This document shows, one piece after another, positions 18,820 to 25,778 of a stretch of DNA of 45,652 nucleotides. The translations under genes were made by a program, and so were the position numbers. Origin of the DNA: WJLG01 sp964602485 (GTDB lineage: Bacteria > Patescibacteriota > Patescibacteriia > Patescibacteriales > WJLG01); contig CAZRQU010000007.1 in assembly GCA_964602485.1 (NCBI GenBank), forward strand, positions 1-45,652, given 5' to 3'. How positions within the stretch are numbered: position 1 is the stretch's first letter; each line of letters begins with the position of its first letter. Under the pieces are notes generated by a model. The model saw only the letters and a program-made list of their open reading frames with translations, made no database searches and was not told the DNA's origin.

Positions 18820-19326
18820 ATGCAAATGTTCACTGTTCCGCAGTTCATAGATGCGGAGGACAAGATAATAGGAGCTTTGACGGTTAGGCAGTTCATTATT
18901 TGTCTGGCTGGTCTTATAATTATGGTAATATCCTATAAATTGTTCGACCTGGTTTTGTTCATTATTATAGGTCTTCTTTGCATAGTGGTTTTCGGAGCTT
19001 TGGCTTTTGTTAAGATAAACGGTCGGCCTTTTCATTTTTTTCTGCTGAATCTCGTGCAGACAATGAAGAAGCCCAAGACCAGGGTTTGGAATCATAAGAA
19101 TTCTTTGAAAGATCTAGCTAGTGAGGAACAGGACGAAGGAGGAGCCTTGCAGGAAACGGTTAACAAAAAGGATGTTCCTAAGAAAAGGTTGCCGGATTCT
19201 CGCCTTAATGAACTTTCGTTAATAGTAGATACAAAAGGTGTTTATAAAGGCGGGGAAAACGAAAATGTTCGAGTAATTAACAAAAATAGAAAAAATGGCG
19301 GAAAAAAAGAACAAATTAGCAGATAG
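18820..19326 (+). CDS. PrgI-family membrane protein of the T4SS-like operon
   Basis: A 168-residue protein. The N-terminus (FTVPQFIDAEDKIIGALTVRQ) followed by two closely spaced membrane helices (about residues 25-65) and FVKINGRPFHFFL is typical of the PrgI family, a partner of VirB4-type ATPases in Gram-positive and CPR T4SS loci. The C-terminal 90 residues are polar. It overlaps the next gene by 32 nt, so expression is tightly linked. The start is ATG at 18820; an AT-rich repeat-like stretch, not a Shine-Dalgarno, precedes it. Confidence 0.85.
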   Translation: MQMFTVPQFIDAEDKIIGALTVRQFIICLAGLIIMVISYKLFDLVLFIIIGLLCIVVFGALAFVKINGRPFHFFLLNLVQTMKKPKTRVWNHKNSLKDLASEEQDEGGALQETVNKKDVPKKRLPDSRLNELSLIVDTKGVYKGGENENVRVINKNRKNGGKKEQISR

Positions 19327-19981
19327 AAAGATCACTACCTCGGTTCAGCAATATCTGGATATAGCAGAAATAAAAGATGATGTGGTTGTGATGCGTGACG
19401 GCACTATACGCGCCGTGCTTTTGGTGTCGAGCATCAATTTTGCTTTAAAGAGTGAGGATGAACAAAATGCAATTGTTTCTTCCTACGTCGGTTTTTTGAA
19501 TAATATAAATTTCCCGGTTCAGATAGTTATTCAATCCAGGAAGATGAAAATAGAGAATTACGTAAATCAGTTAAAAGAAAAGGAAAAAGAACAAACGAAT
19601 GAACTTTTGAAGATGCAAACCAAGGAGTACATTCAATATATTCAGGAATTAGTATCCTTGGGAGATATAATGACCAAGAGTTTTTATGTGTGCATTCCGT
19701 ATAATCCTTTATCTGACCAGCATAAGAATTTTTGGCAGTCATTGACCGAGGCTTTCAAGCCAACTTCTTTGGTCAAAATGAAAGGTAAAAAGTTTGAAAG
19801 ATACAAAGGCGAGGTAGAAAGGCGAGTAGAAAATATAACTTCCGCCCTGGCTTCAGCCAGTCTTAATTCTGTCCGTCTTGATACTCAGGGATTAATAGAG
19901 CTTTATTATAGCACTTACAATCCGGACACATCGCAGAACGAGAAAATGACAGAGGTTAAGGATATAAAAGTTGGGAAATAA
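19295..19981 (+). CDS. TraC-like protein (separate VirB4 N-terminal-type domain)
   Basis: A 228-residue protein. It begins ADRKITTSVQQYLDIAEI and continues with DDVVVMRDGTIRAVLLVSS and INFALKSEDEQNAIV, the pattern of the TraC/VirB4 N-terminal domain that precedes the ATPase in CPR conjugation-like operons. It lacks Walker motifs. Residues 80-115 are a charged helix. It ends at a normal stop (TAA, 19979-19981) just before the assembly gap, so it is complete. The separate VirB4 gene has its own N-terminal domain, so this is a distinct subunit and not a broken half. Confidence 0.75.
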   Translation: MAEKKNKLADRKITTSVQQYLDIAEIKDDVVVMRDGTIRAVLLVSSINFALKSEDEQNAIVSSYVGFLNNINFPVQIVIQSRKMKIENYVNQLKEKEKEQTNELLKMQTKEYIQYIQELVSLGDIMTKSFYVCIPYNPLSDQHKNFWQSLTEAFKPTSLVKMKGKKFERYKGEVERRVENITSALASASLNSVRLDTQGLIELYYSTYNPDTSQNEKMTEVKDIKVGK

Positions 19982-19999
19982 ACAAAATTTAAGATAAAT

Positions 20000-20099
20000 N
20001 NNNNNNNNNNNNNNNNNNNNNNNNNNNNNNNNNNNNNNNNNNNNNNNNNNNNNNNNNNNNNNNNNNNNNNNNNNNNNNNNNNNNNNNNNNNNNNNNNNN
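20000..20099. other. assembly gap (100 N)
   Basis: Exactly 100 N, the usual scaffolding placeholder, so the true length is unknown. The left flank ends with TTAAGATAAAT and the right flank is a tandem array of units ending in that word, so the gap probably lies inside the array. Confidence 0.97.
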
Positions 20100-20219
20100 A
20101 ATTTTACATTTCGAGATTTCGTTTTCAGAGTCTAAGATAAATAATTTTACATTTCGAGATTTCGTTTTCAGAGTCTAAGATAAATAATTTTACATTTTGA
20201 GATTTTCATTTTACATTTA
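20100..20219. repeat. 43-bp tandem repeat array interrupted by the gap
   Basis: The unit starts AATTTTACATTTCGAGATTT and ends AGTCTAAGATAAAT. Two full copies (20100-20142, 20143-20185) are followed by a diverged copy that runs to the VirB4 start. The left edge of the gap carries the end of another copy. It lies in the non-coding space between two secretion genes. Confidence 0.85.
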
Positions 20220-20221
20220 CT

Positions 20222-22171
20222 ATGATAGATTTTAAAAATAAAAAGAATAAGAAGAGTTCTTCCAAAGCCGGGCAACCTGAGCAACCTCGGCCCACTGAGA
20301 GCGATGAACAGCAGGTTGAGAGAGTAGAAGAACTTATAGAAGAGGAAAAGGCTTTTAGGCGTGGCGTTTTATCGATAATAGACCTTATTTCTCCGGCCAG
20401 CTTCCAAGTGAATCCGAAGCATTTACGTTTGGGCGGAAAGTTCGTTAGCACCATTTTTGTGATCGGTTATCCTCGCTATATAAGTGTTGGTTGGTTTGCG
20501 CCTATCATAAATTTGAATGAGATATTTGATGTATCCATGTTTTTCTATCCGGTTAAAACAGCTGTTATTTTAAAACAATTAAAGAAAAAGGTTGGCGCTT
20601 TGGAGGCTCAGATAGTTTCCGATGCGGAGAAGGGAGCTGCTCGCGACCCGCTTCGCGAGACCGCTTTGAAAGATATAGAATATCTGCGCGACGCTTTGAC
20701 CCAAGGGATAGAGAAATTCTTCCAGTATAGTCTTTATATAACCATTTATGCTGAAAACGAGGAAGAATTAGGCAAGAAGGCTGATAGGATAGAAGATATA
20801 TTCGGCTCTCGTCTTGTATATTCGAAAAGAGTATTTTTCCAGGCTGAGCAGGGGTTCAATTCTACCTTGCCTCTCTGCAACGACGAGTTGTATATAACCT
20901 TTAATATGAATTCATCTCCGGCCGCTTCATCTTTCCCATTCATATCATCTGACCTTACTTCGGACAAGGGCATACTTTATGGAATAAACAGGCATAATAA
21001 CAGTTTGGTATTATTCGATAGATTCAGCTTGCAGAATGCCAACACGGTGGTCTTTGCTACTTCCGGTGCCGGTAAGAGTTATGCCATCAAACTTGAGATA
21101 TTGAGATCCTTGATGATCGGCGCTGACGTTATAATCATAGACCCGGAAAGCGAGTACAAGCATCTTTCTGATTCTGTTGGCGGGACATATATAAATATCT
21201 CCCTTTCTTCTGAAGAGAAGATAAATCCTTTTGATCTGCCAAGTTCTATTGGTGGAGAATCCAAGCCGGGCGATATAATCAGAGGAGCGGTGATAACCGT
21301 TAAAGGCTTGATAAAGTTGATGTTAGGGGAAATGGACCATACTGAGGATTCCATAGTAGACCGAGCCTTGATAGAGACCTATGCCAAGAAAGATATAACC
21401 CCGGATGCTGATCTTTCTAAGGCTGAACCTCCCATAATGCAGGATTTCCAAGATCTGTTGGAAGGAATGGAAGGTGGCTCCAATCTGGCTTTACGACTTA
21501 AGAAATATACCGAAGGAACATTTGCCGGCTTTTTGAACAATCCGACCAATGTAAAAATGGATAATCAGTTGATCTGTTTTTCCGTTCGCGACCTAGAAGA
21601 CGAATTAAGACCTTTGGCTATATATACCATAATAAATTACATTTGGAATATTGTCCGTTCAGAAATGAAAAAGAGAATATTGGTTATAGATGAAGCTTGG
21701 TGGTTGATGCAATCCGAAGACAGTGCCAAATTTATATTCGCCCTTTGTAAACGTTGTCGTAAATATTATCTGGGAGTAACCACTATAACTCAGGATGTGA
21801 ACGATTTTTTGACCTCCCCTTACGGGCAGGCCATTGTGACCAATTCATCTTTGCAGATACTGTTAAAACAATCTCCGGCAGCCATAGACAAGATACAAGA
21901 AACCTTTATTCTAACAGAAGGGGAGAAATATCTATTACTAGAATCCGGAGTAGGTGAAGGGATCCTGTTTGCCGGATCCAAACATGCAGCTATCAAGATA
22001 GTGGCCTCCTACACTGAGGACCAGTTGATAACTTCCGATCCGCGCCAGCTTTTGCAAATAGAGGAAGCTAAAAAGGATTTTGCCGAACAGATGGATACAG
22101 AAGGCGGTGAAAGCAGTGAAGGTGGTGAAGAGGAGGAGCTGCCTCCGGGGTTGGAAGATATGGATATCTAA
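20222..22171 (+). CDS. VirB4-family T4SS ATPase
   Basis: A 649-residue protein. The N-terminal domain (about 40-250) includes VNPKHLRLGGKFVSTIFVIG. Walker A is TSGAGKSYAIK (about 279) and Walker B is RILVIDEAWWLM (about 484), followed by the conserved TITQDVNDFL and TNSSLQILLKQS. This order and spacing is that of VirB4/TraC energy ATPases that drive substrate transfer and pilus-like assembly at the inner membrane. The last 40 residues are acidic. No VirD4 coupling protein, VirB11 or relaxase is present in the window, so DNA transfer is not shown. Start ATG at 20222. Confidence 0.9.
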   Translation: MIDFKNKKNKKSSSKAGQPEQPRPTESDEQQVERVEELIEEEKAFRRGVLSIIDLISPASFQVNPKHLRLGGKFVSTIFVIGYPRYISVGWFAPIINLNEIFDVSMFFYPVKTAVILKQLKKKVGALEAQIVSDAEKGAARDPLRETALKDIEYLRDALTQGIEKFFQYSLYITIYAENEEELGKKADRIEDIFGSRLVYSKRVFFQAEQGFNSTLPLCNDELYITFNMNSSPAASSFPFISSDLTSDKGILYGINRHNNSLVLFDRFSLQNANTVVFATSGAGKSYAIKLEILRSLMIGADVIIIDPESEYKHLSDSVGGTYINISLSSEEKINPFDLPSSIGGESKPGDIIRGAVITVKGLIKLMLGEMDHTEDSIVDRALIETYAKKDITPDADLSKAEPPIMQDFQDLLEGMEGGSNLALRLKKYTEGTFAGFLNNPTNVKMDNQLICFSVRDLEDELRPLAIYTIINYIWNIVRSEMKKRILVIDEAWWLMQSEDSAKFIFALCKRCRKYYLGVTTITQDVNDFLTSPYGQAIVTNSSLQILLKQSPAAIDKIQETFILTEGEKYLLLESGVGEGILFAGSKHAAIKIVASYTEDQLITSDPRQLLQIEEAKKDFAEQMDTEGGESSEGGEEEELPPGLEDMDI

Positions 22172-22203
22172 TTTGTAATTAGTAATTAGTAATTAGTAAA
22201 AAT

Positions 22204-22842
22204 ATGGAAAACAGAAAACTAGGTATTATTTTAATAATACTAGGACTCCTTCTTTTAGGGGGTATAATCTATTTTTTGTTCTTTTTTAACTTTGAAGAAG
22301 ATATACAAGTCCTTACCAATAGTAATAGCGGACCTGAACAAGTGGTTGGCCTAGCTGAAACAGAAGACGAAGAGGAGGAAGATAAAAGAATAGTTAAAGA
22401 AATAACCATAAATAAGGACAGTAATGCCCAGCCAGCCGGCGAGGCTGAGGTCCGAGCCACTGAGCTTAAGAAAATGGCTATGTCTTTCACCGAAAGATTC
22501 GGTAGCTACTCTAATCATTCGGACTTTTCCAATATAACCGATCTTAAGATATTTATGACAGAGGACATGAAGAGTTGGGCCGATAATTTCGTAGAAGTGG
22601 GCAGGCGAGGTCTTGGCGATGACCCGGATTACCAAGGAGTTATGACCAGAGCGGTGACTGCGGAGGTGAAGGATTATGATCTTGGTGGAGGAACCGCTCA
22701 AATATTGGTAGAAGCTAAAAAAACTTTTTCAGATAGCGATACGAACGAAACAGAGGTTAGATATGAGAATATGCTTGTAACCTTTGCCAAAGAAGGCCGG
22801 GAATGGAAGATAGATAATGCCGAGTGGCAAGAAAGGAATTAA
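22204..22842 (+). CDS. bitopic membrane protein with a VirB8-like layout
   Basis: A 212-residue protein. One N-terminal membrane helix (about 7-28) is followed by an acidic linker and, from about residue 85, a compact alpha/beta domain ending VRYENMLVTFAKEGREWKIDNAEWQ. That ending is typical of NTF2-like/VirB8-type periplasmic domains, where a strand pair with a Trp closes the fold. Family membership is inferred from layout and position after VirB4, not from a diagnostic motif. It is preceded by AATTAGTAATTAGTAATTAG words rather than an RBS. Confidence 0.6.
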   Translation: MENRKLGIILIILGLLLLGGIIYFLFFFNFEEDIQVLTNSNSGPEQVVGLAETEDEEEEDKRIVKEITINKDSNAQPAGEAEVRATELKKMAMSFTERFGSYSNHSDFSNITDLKIFMTEDMKSWADNFVEVGRRGLGDDPDYQGVMTRAVTAEVKDYDLGGGTAQILVEAKKTFSDSDTNETEVRYENMLVTFAKEGREWKIDNAEWQERN

Positions 22843-22853
22843 TCTATATTTAT

Positions 22854-23591
22854 ATGTTTTGGTTAAAAAGTAAGGATAAAAATGGTTCTAAAATAAATTT
22901 TTTCGTAGTTGTTTCTTTGTTGAATTTTATTGTATTGTCTTTATTCTTTTTTAATTTTAACTTTAGCAGTATTGATACAGTAGACAAGGAAGTTTTTGAT
23001 AATAACTATCAAGAAGCGCAGATAAGGTCGGGTATTGGCAATAAAGACCCCTTCATAACCAGAAATCCGAATCTTGGTGATAAGATCTCTTCACCCATCA
23101 TTGATGGGAGCGATCCCAGTATCGGGCCTGATGACGCCAAAGTGGATCTGATACTATTTTCTGATTTTGATTGTGATTTTTGCCGGCGCCAGTATGAGAC
23201 CATCAAAGATATAATAAAAGACAATGAGAAGAAGGTTCGCCTTATATGGAAAGATTATCCGGACAAAGATGCCAATTCTCGTTCTTGGCAGGCCGGTATG
23301 GCCGGGCGTTGCGCCTATGAGCAAGATTTATTTTGGGAATATTACGATCTACTTTCTTTAGATCCTAAAGCTTCCTTTGTTGATATAGCCCGAAAGGCCG
23401 ATCTGAATATCAGAAAATTTTCTAATTGTTTAAAGGACAAAAAGACGGCTGATGATCTTAAAGACAATATAGCGGAAGCTGATTCTTTAAGGATAGCCGG
23501 AGTGCCGTATTTGTTCGTGAATGGAAAAGAATTGTTAGGAGAAGTAAAGCGCAGTGAATTGGAGGATATGATAGAGTTAGAGACCAAATAA
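22854..23591 (+). CDS. membrane-anchored DsbA-like thioredoxin-fold oxidoreductase
   Basis: 245 residues from ATG 22854; an upstream in-frame start at 22824 would overlap the previous gene by 19 nt and adds nothing conserved. One N-terminal membrane helix (about 12-34) is followed by the thioredoxin core. This has ILFSDFDCDFCRRQYETIK with the CDFC redox pair (C107, C110) and the cis-Pro loop RIAGVPYLFVNGKEL. This is the DsbA/thioredoxin_4 type that oxidises extracytoplasmic Cys pairs or, with partners, reduces them. A likely client is the Cys-rich giant protein encoded upstream. It is the last secretion-block gene before radA. Confidence 0.85.
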   Translation: MFWLKSKDKNGSKINFFVVVSLLNFIVLSLFFFNFNFSSIDTVDKEVFDNNYQEAQIRSGIGNKDPFITRNPNLGDKISSPIIDGSDPSIGPDDAKVDLILFSDFDCDFCRRQYETIKDIIKDNEKKVRLIWKDYPDKDANSRSWQAGMAGRCAYEQDLFWEYYDLLSLDPKASFVDIARKADLNIRKFSNCLKDKKTADDLKDNIAEADSLRIAGVPYLFVNGKELLGEVKRSELEDMIELETK

Positions 23592-23627
23592 GTTTTTTAT
23601 TAGTTATTTTCAAGGAGGTATGTAAAT

Positions 23628-24971
23628 ATGTCCAATTTGAAAAAGATATACTCCTGTTCTAAATGCGGCGCCCAATTCCCTAAGTGGAGCGGGCGTTGTT
23701 TGGAATGTGGCGCCTGGGGGACGGTAGAAGAGGAAGCAGTTGACGCCAAAAGGTCTGCTAAGAACGAAGAAAAGGATGTTGCTCCGGCTAAGATAATAGA
23801 TCTGAACAAAACCCAAGATTCCGGACTGGAAAGGAAAAAAACCGGTTTTTCCGAGATTGATAGGGTTTTTGGAGGCGGAATAGTCCCTGGATCATTGACC
23901 TTGATAGGGGGAGAGCCGGGAATTGGAAAATCGACCATGGTGGCTCAGATAGCGGACAAAATAGCCCGCTCTAACGGAAAGGTCATCTATGTATCCGGAG
24001 AGGAGTCTGCCGGGCAGATAAAAGGCCGTTTGACCCGTCTTGGCTGTGATCTGGCCAATATATCCTTCATAAGCGAGACTAATGTTGAGAAGATAGTTTC
24101 AGCAGTCAAAAAAGAAGAAGCGGAATTAGTGGTCATTGATTCCGTGCAGACGGTTTACTCTTCGCTAACAGACTCTGAGCCGGGCAGTGTAAGCCAGATC
24201 AGGGCCGCTACGGTTAGTTTTTTGGAAGCAGCCAAGGAAAATAATATACCATTTTTTTTGATAGGCCATATAACCAAAGATGGCGCTATTGCCGGGCCCA
24301 AGTCATTGGAACATATAGTTGACACCGTAGTTTATTTGGAAGTAGAGGCTTCTAATAATTTTCGTATATTAAGGACCACTAAGAATCGTTTTGGGTCGGT
24401 TAACGAGCTTGGGGTCTTTGAGATGACCGGTTCCGGCTTTGTGGAAGTCAAAAACCCTTCGGCTGTTTTTATTGAAGCGGGTTCAGAGGCTTTGACCGGA
24501 TCGGTTCTGTCTTCAGTTATGGAAGGCACTCGACCTTTTATGATAGACATTCAGGCTTTGGTCACTAAAACAGTATTCGGTTATCCACAAAGGAAGGCAT
24601 CCGGTTTTGATTTGAACCGGCTACAAGTGCTGGTAGCTGTACTTTCCAAGAAGGCCAATGTCAATCTGATGAATCAAGATGTGGTTCTTAATGTAGTTGG
24701 TGGATTAAAGGTGAATGATCCCGGAGTGGACTTAGCCGTTTGTTTATCCATATGTTCCTCCTTACTTGATCAAGTGATAGACAGAAAGACCATAGTTTTA
24801 GGCGAGGTCGGATTGGGCGGGGAAGTACGGCCTGTCTCCAAACTGGATATAAGATTGTCAGAAGCGGAAAAACTCGGCTTTGAGAAAGCCATCATTCCGG
24901 CTGTTAAAGCCAAAAGCAAAGGACTTGAACTAAGGAAGATAAGGAACATAGGCGAACTTTTGAAATTTTAA
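23628..24971 (+). CDS. radA: DNA repair protein RadA (Sms)
   Basis: A 447-residue protein, the usual length. It has an N-terminal C4 zinc finger (C10, C13, C24, C27) and a RecA-like ATPase with Walker A GGEPGIGKST (about 94). The RadA-specific KNRFG motif (about 251) is present, and the C-terminal Lon-protease-like domain includes DPGVDLAVCLSICSSLL. It is a branch-migration helicase that helps RecA in recombination and, in competent bacteria, in integrating incoming DNA. A good RBS (AAGGAGG) precedes the ATG, unlike the upstream operon genes. The gene ends at a strong bidirectional terminator. Confidence 0.97.
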   Translation: MSNLKKIYSCSKCGAQFPKWSGRCLECGAWGTVEEEAVDAKRSAKNEEKDVAPAKIIDLNKTQDSGLERKKTGFSEIDRVFGGGIVPGSLTLIGGEPGIGKSTMVAQIADKIARSNGKVIYVSGEESAGQIKGRLTRLGCDLANISFISETNVEKIVSAVKKEEAELVVIDSVQTVYSSLTDSEPGSVSQIRAATVSFLEAAKENNIPFFLIGHITKDGAIAGPKSLEHIVDTVVYLEVEASNNFRILRTTKNRFGSVNELGVFEMTGSGFVEVKNPSAVFIEAGSEALTGSVLSSVMEGTRPFMIDIQALVTKTVFGYPQRKASGFDLNRLQVLVAVLSKKANVNLMNQDVVLNVVGGLKVNDPGVDLAVCLSICSSLLDQVIDRKTIVLGEVGLGGEVRPVSKLDIRLSEAEKLGFEKAIIPAVKAKSKGLELRKIRNIGELLKF

Positions 24972-24995
24972 ATTAAGACTTTTATAAAAAAAGAG

Positions 24996-25027
24996 CCGGC
25001 ACCTTTTATGGATCGGTGCCGGTTTTT
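24996..25027. terminator. bidirectional terminator between radA and the small minus-strand gene
   Basis: CCGGCACC (24996-25003) pairs with GGTGCCGG (25015-25022), with T-runs on the right for radA and, on the minus strand, CTCTTTTTTTAT for the gene at 25040-25318. Confidence 0.93.
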
Positions 25028-25039
25028 GGTCGGTGGATC

Positions 25040-25318
25040 TTAGCATTCTATTACGCCGTAAAGGGCGCAATAGGACATGATCCACATAGCTTGTTGTTTT
25101 TTCCCCGGACGTATGTGTTTGCGCGGGGTAAAAGGTATAAAAGTGCAGAGCCAGAAAAGCGACTGGTTGTTAACGTAGTAGAAAACATGTCGCTTCTTGG
25201 CTCGGGGATAGACCACTATCTGCTCGCCTCGGGCAAGCAGTTCGCCTGTCGGTTTCCACATTTTTTCGTTCCATAAAGGAACAGTTATGGACCTGGGCGG
25301 AGTTATCTTTGTGGCCAT
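25040..25318 (-). CDS. small orphan protein, unknown
   Basis: 92 residues from the ATG at 25318, which has AGGAGG 5 nt upstream on the minus strand and a consensus promoter further up. A longer in-frame start at 25342 lies upstream of that RBS and is less likely. The protein is basic, with a central hydrophobic/aromatic stretch (HVFYYVNNQSLFWLCTFIPF) that could associate with the membrane. No family is recognised. The complete promoter-RBS-ORF-terminator unit argues it is a real gene, and the overlapping plus-strand ORF at 25016-25276 is a shadow. Confidence 0.65.
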   Translation of the reverse strand: MATKITPPRSITVPLWNEKMWKPTGELLARGEQIVVYPRAKKRHVFYYVNNQSLFWLCTFIPFTPRKHIRPGKKQQAMWIMSYCALYGVIEC

Positions 25319-25354
25319 TTTTCCTCCTTTTTGATTGAACAAATGAATGCTTTA

Positions 25355-25383
25355 ATGTTAGCAAAAATATGTGTATTTGTCAA
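25355..25383 (-). promoter_or_regulatory. promoter of the 25040-25318 gene
   Basis: On the minus strand: -35 TTGACA (25378-25383), 17-nt spacer, -10 TAACAT (25355-25360) with TGC before it. It is back to back with the promoter at 25393-25421. Confidence 0.8.
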
Positions 25384-25392
25384 GACGTATAA

Positions 25393-25421
25393 TTGACATT
25401 ATACTATTTTTATGCTATTAT
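25393..25421 (+). promoter_or_regulatory. promoter of the 25476-25721 gene
   Basis: -35 TTGACA (25393-25398), 17-nt spacer, -10 TATTAT (25416-25421) with an extended TGC. The -35 boxes of the two divergent promoters are only 9 nt apart, leaving room for a shared regulator. Confidence 0.82.
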
Positions 25422-25475
25422 ATAAAAATAGATAATCGAATATTGCTCTAATTATATTCCTATCAGGAGGTTTCA

Positions 25476-25721
25476 ATGAGAAACGATCTCGTTCTTTCCG
25501 GATTTATGGTTGATCGCATCAAGGCGATCAACGCAAAAAAGAATAACAAAGAAACGGCCAAAAAGGTCGTGAAATACAGTGCACAGGCAGTTGTCCTGCT
25601 GGCCATCATTTATACAATGATCGGCCTGTGTTCTTTGGCCGAGGTTGCAAGCGGTGCGGATATCAGCTATATACCCTTTTGGCATACGCCATGGAGTTGG
25701 CTGGCCGGTCGTTTTCTTTGA
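25476..25721 (+). CDS. small single-span membrane protein, unknown
   Basis: 81 residues. The start is fixed by CAGGAGG 7 nt upstream. A basic N-terminus (about 1-32) is followed by one membrane helix (AQAVVLLAIIYTMIGLCSL) and a short aromatic tail (PFWHTPWSWLAGRF). It has its own promoter and terminator and is divergent from another small orphan gene. No family is recognised. Confidence 0.7.
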   Translation: MRNDLVLSGFMVDRIKAINAKKNNKETAKKVVKYSAQAVVLLAIIYTMIGLCSLAEVASGADISYIPFWHTPWSWLAGRFL

Positions 25722-25727
25722 AGAATA

Positions 25728-25778
25728 GATCGAAGCACCTTTCGATCTCTGGGTTTGGCATTTTGTCAAGCCCTTTTT
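25728..25778 (+). terminator. terminator region after the small membrane protein gene
   Basis: A GATCGAA/TTTCGATC stem is followed by GGGTTTG/CAAGCCC (25751-25757 with 25767-25773, one G-T pair) and a run of T. It lies between convergent genes, the other being recG. Confidence 0.75.

Noticed and set aside
20100..20219. Possible CRISPR array
   Set aside because: The 43-bp units are directly adjacent with no unique spacers and no cas genes are near.
19295..22171. A single VirB4 gene split by a frameshift or by the gap
   Set aside because: The first gene ends at a proper stop before the gap, and the second has its own N-terminal domain and start. Separate TraC-like and VirB4 genes are the usual arrangement.
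22824..22853. Upstream start for the DsbA-like gene
   Set aside because: It overlaps the preceding gene and puts ten residues before an otherwise good signal anchor; ATG 22854 preferred.
25016..25276. Plus-strand ORF overlapping the small minus-strand gene
   Set aside because: It begins inside the radA terminator and has no RBS, whereas the minus-strand gene has promoter, AGGAGG and terminator.
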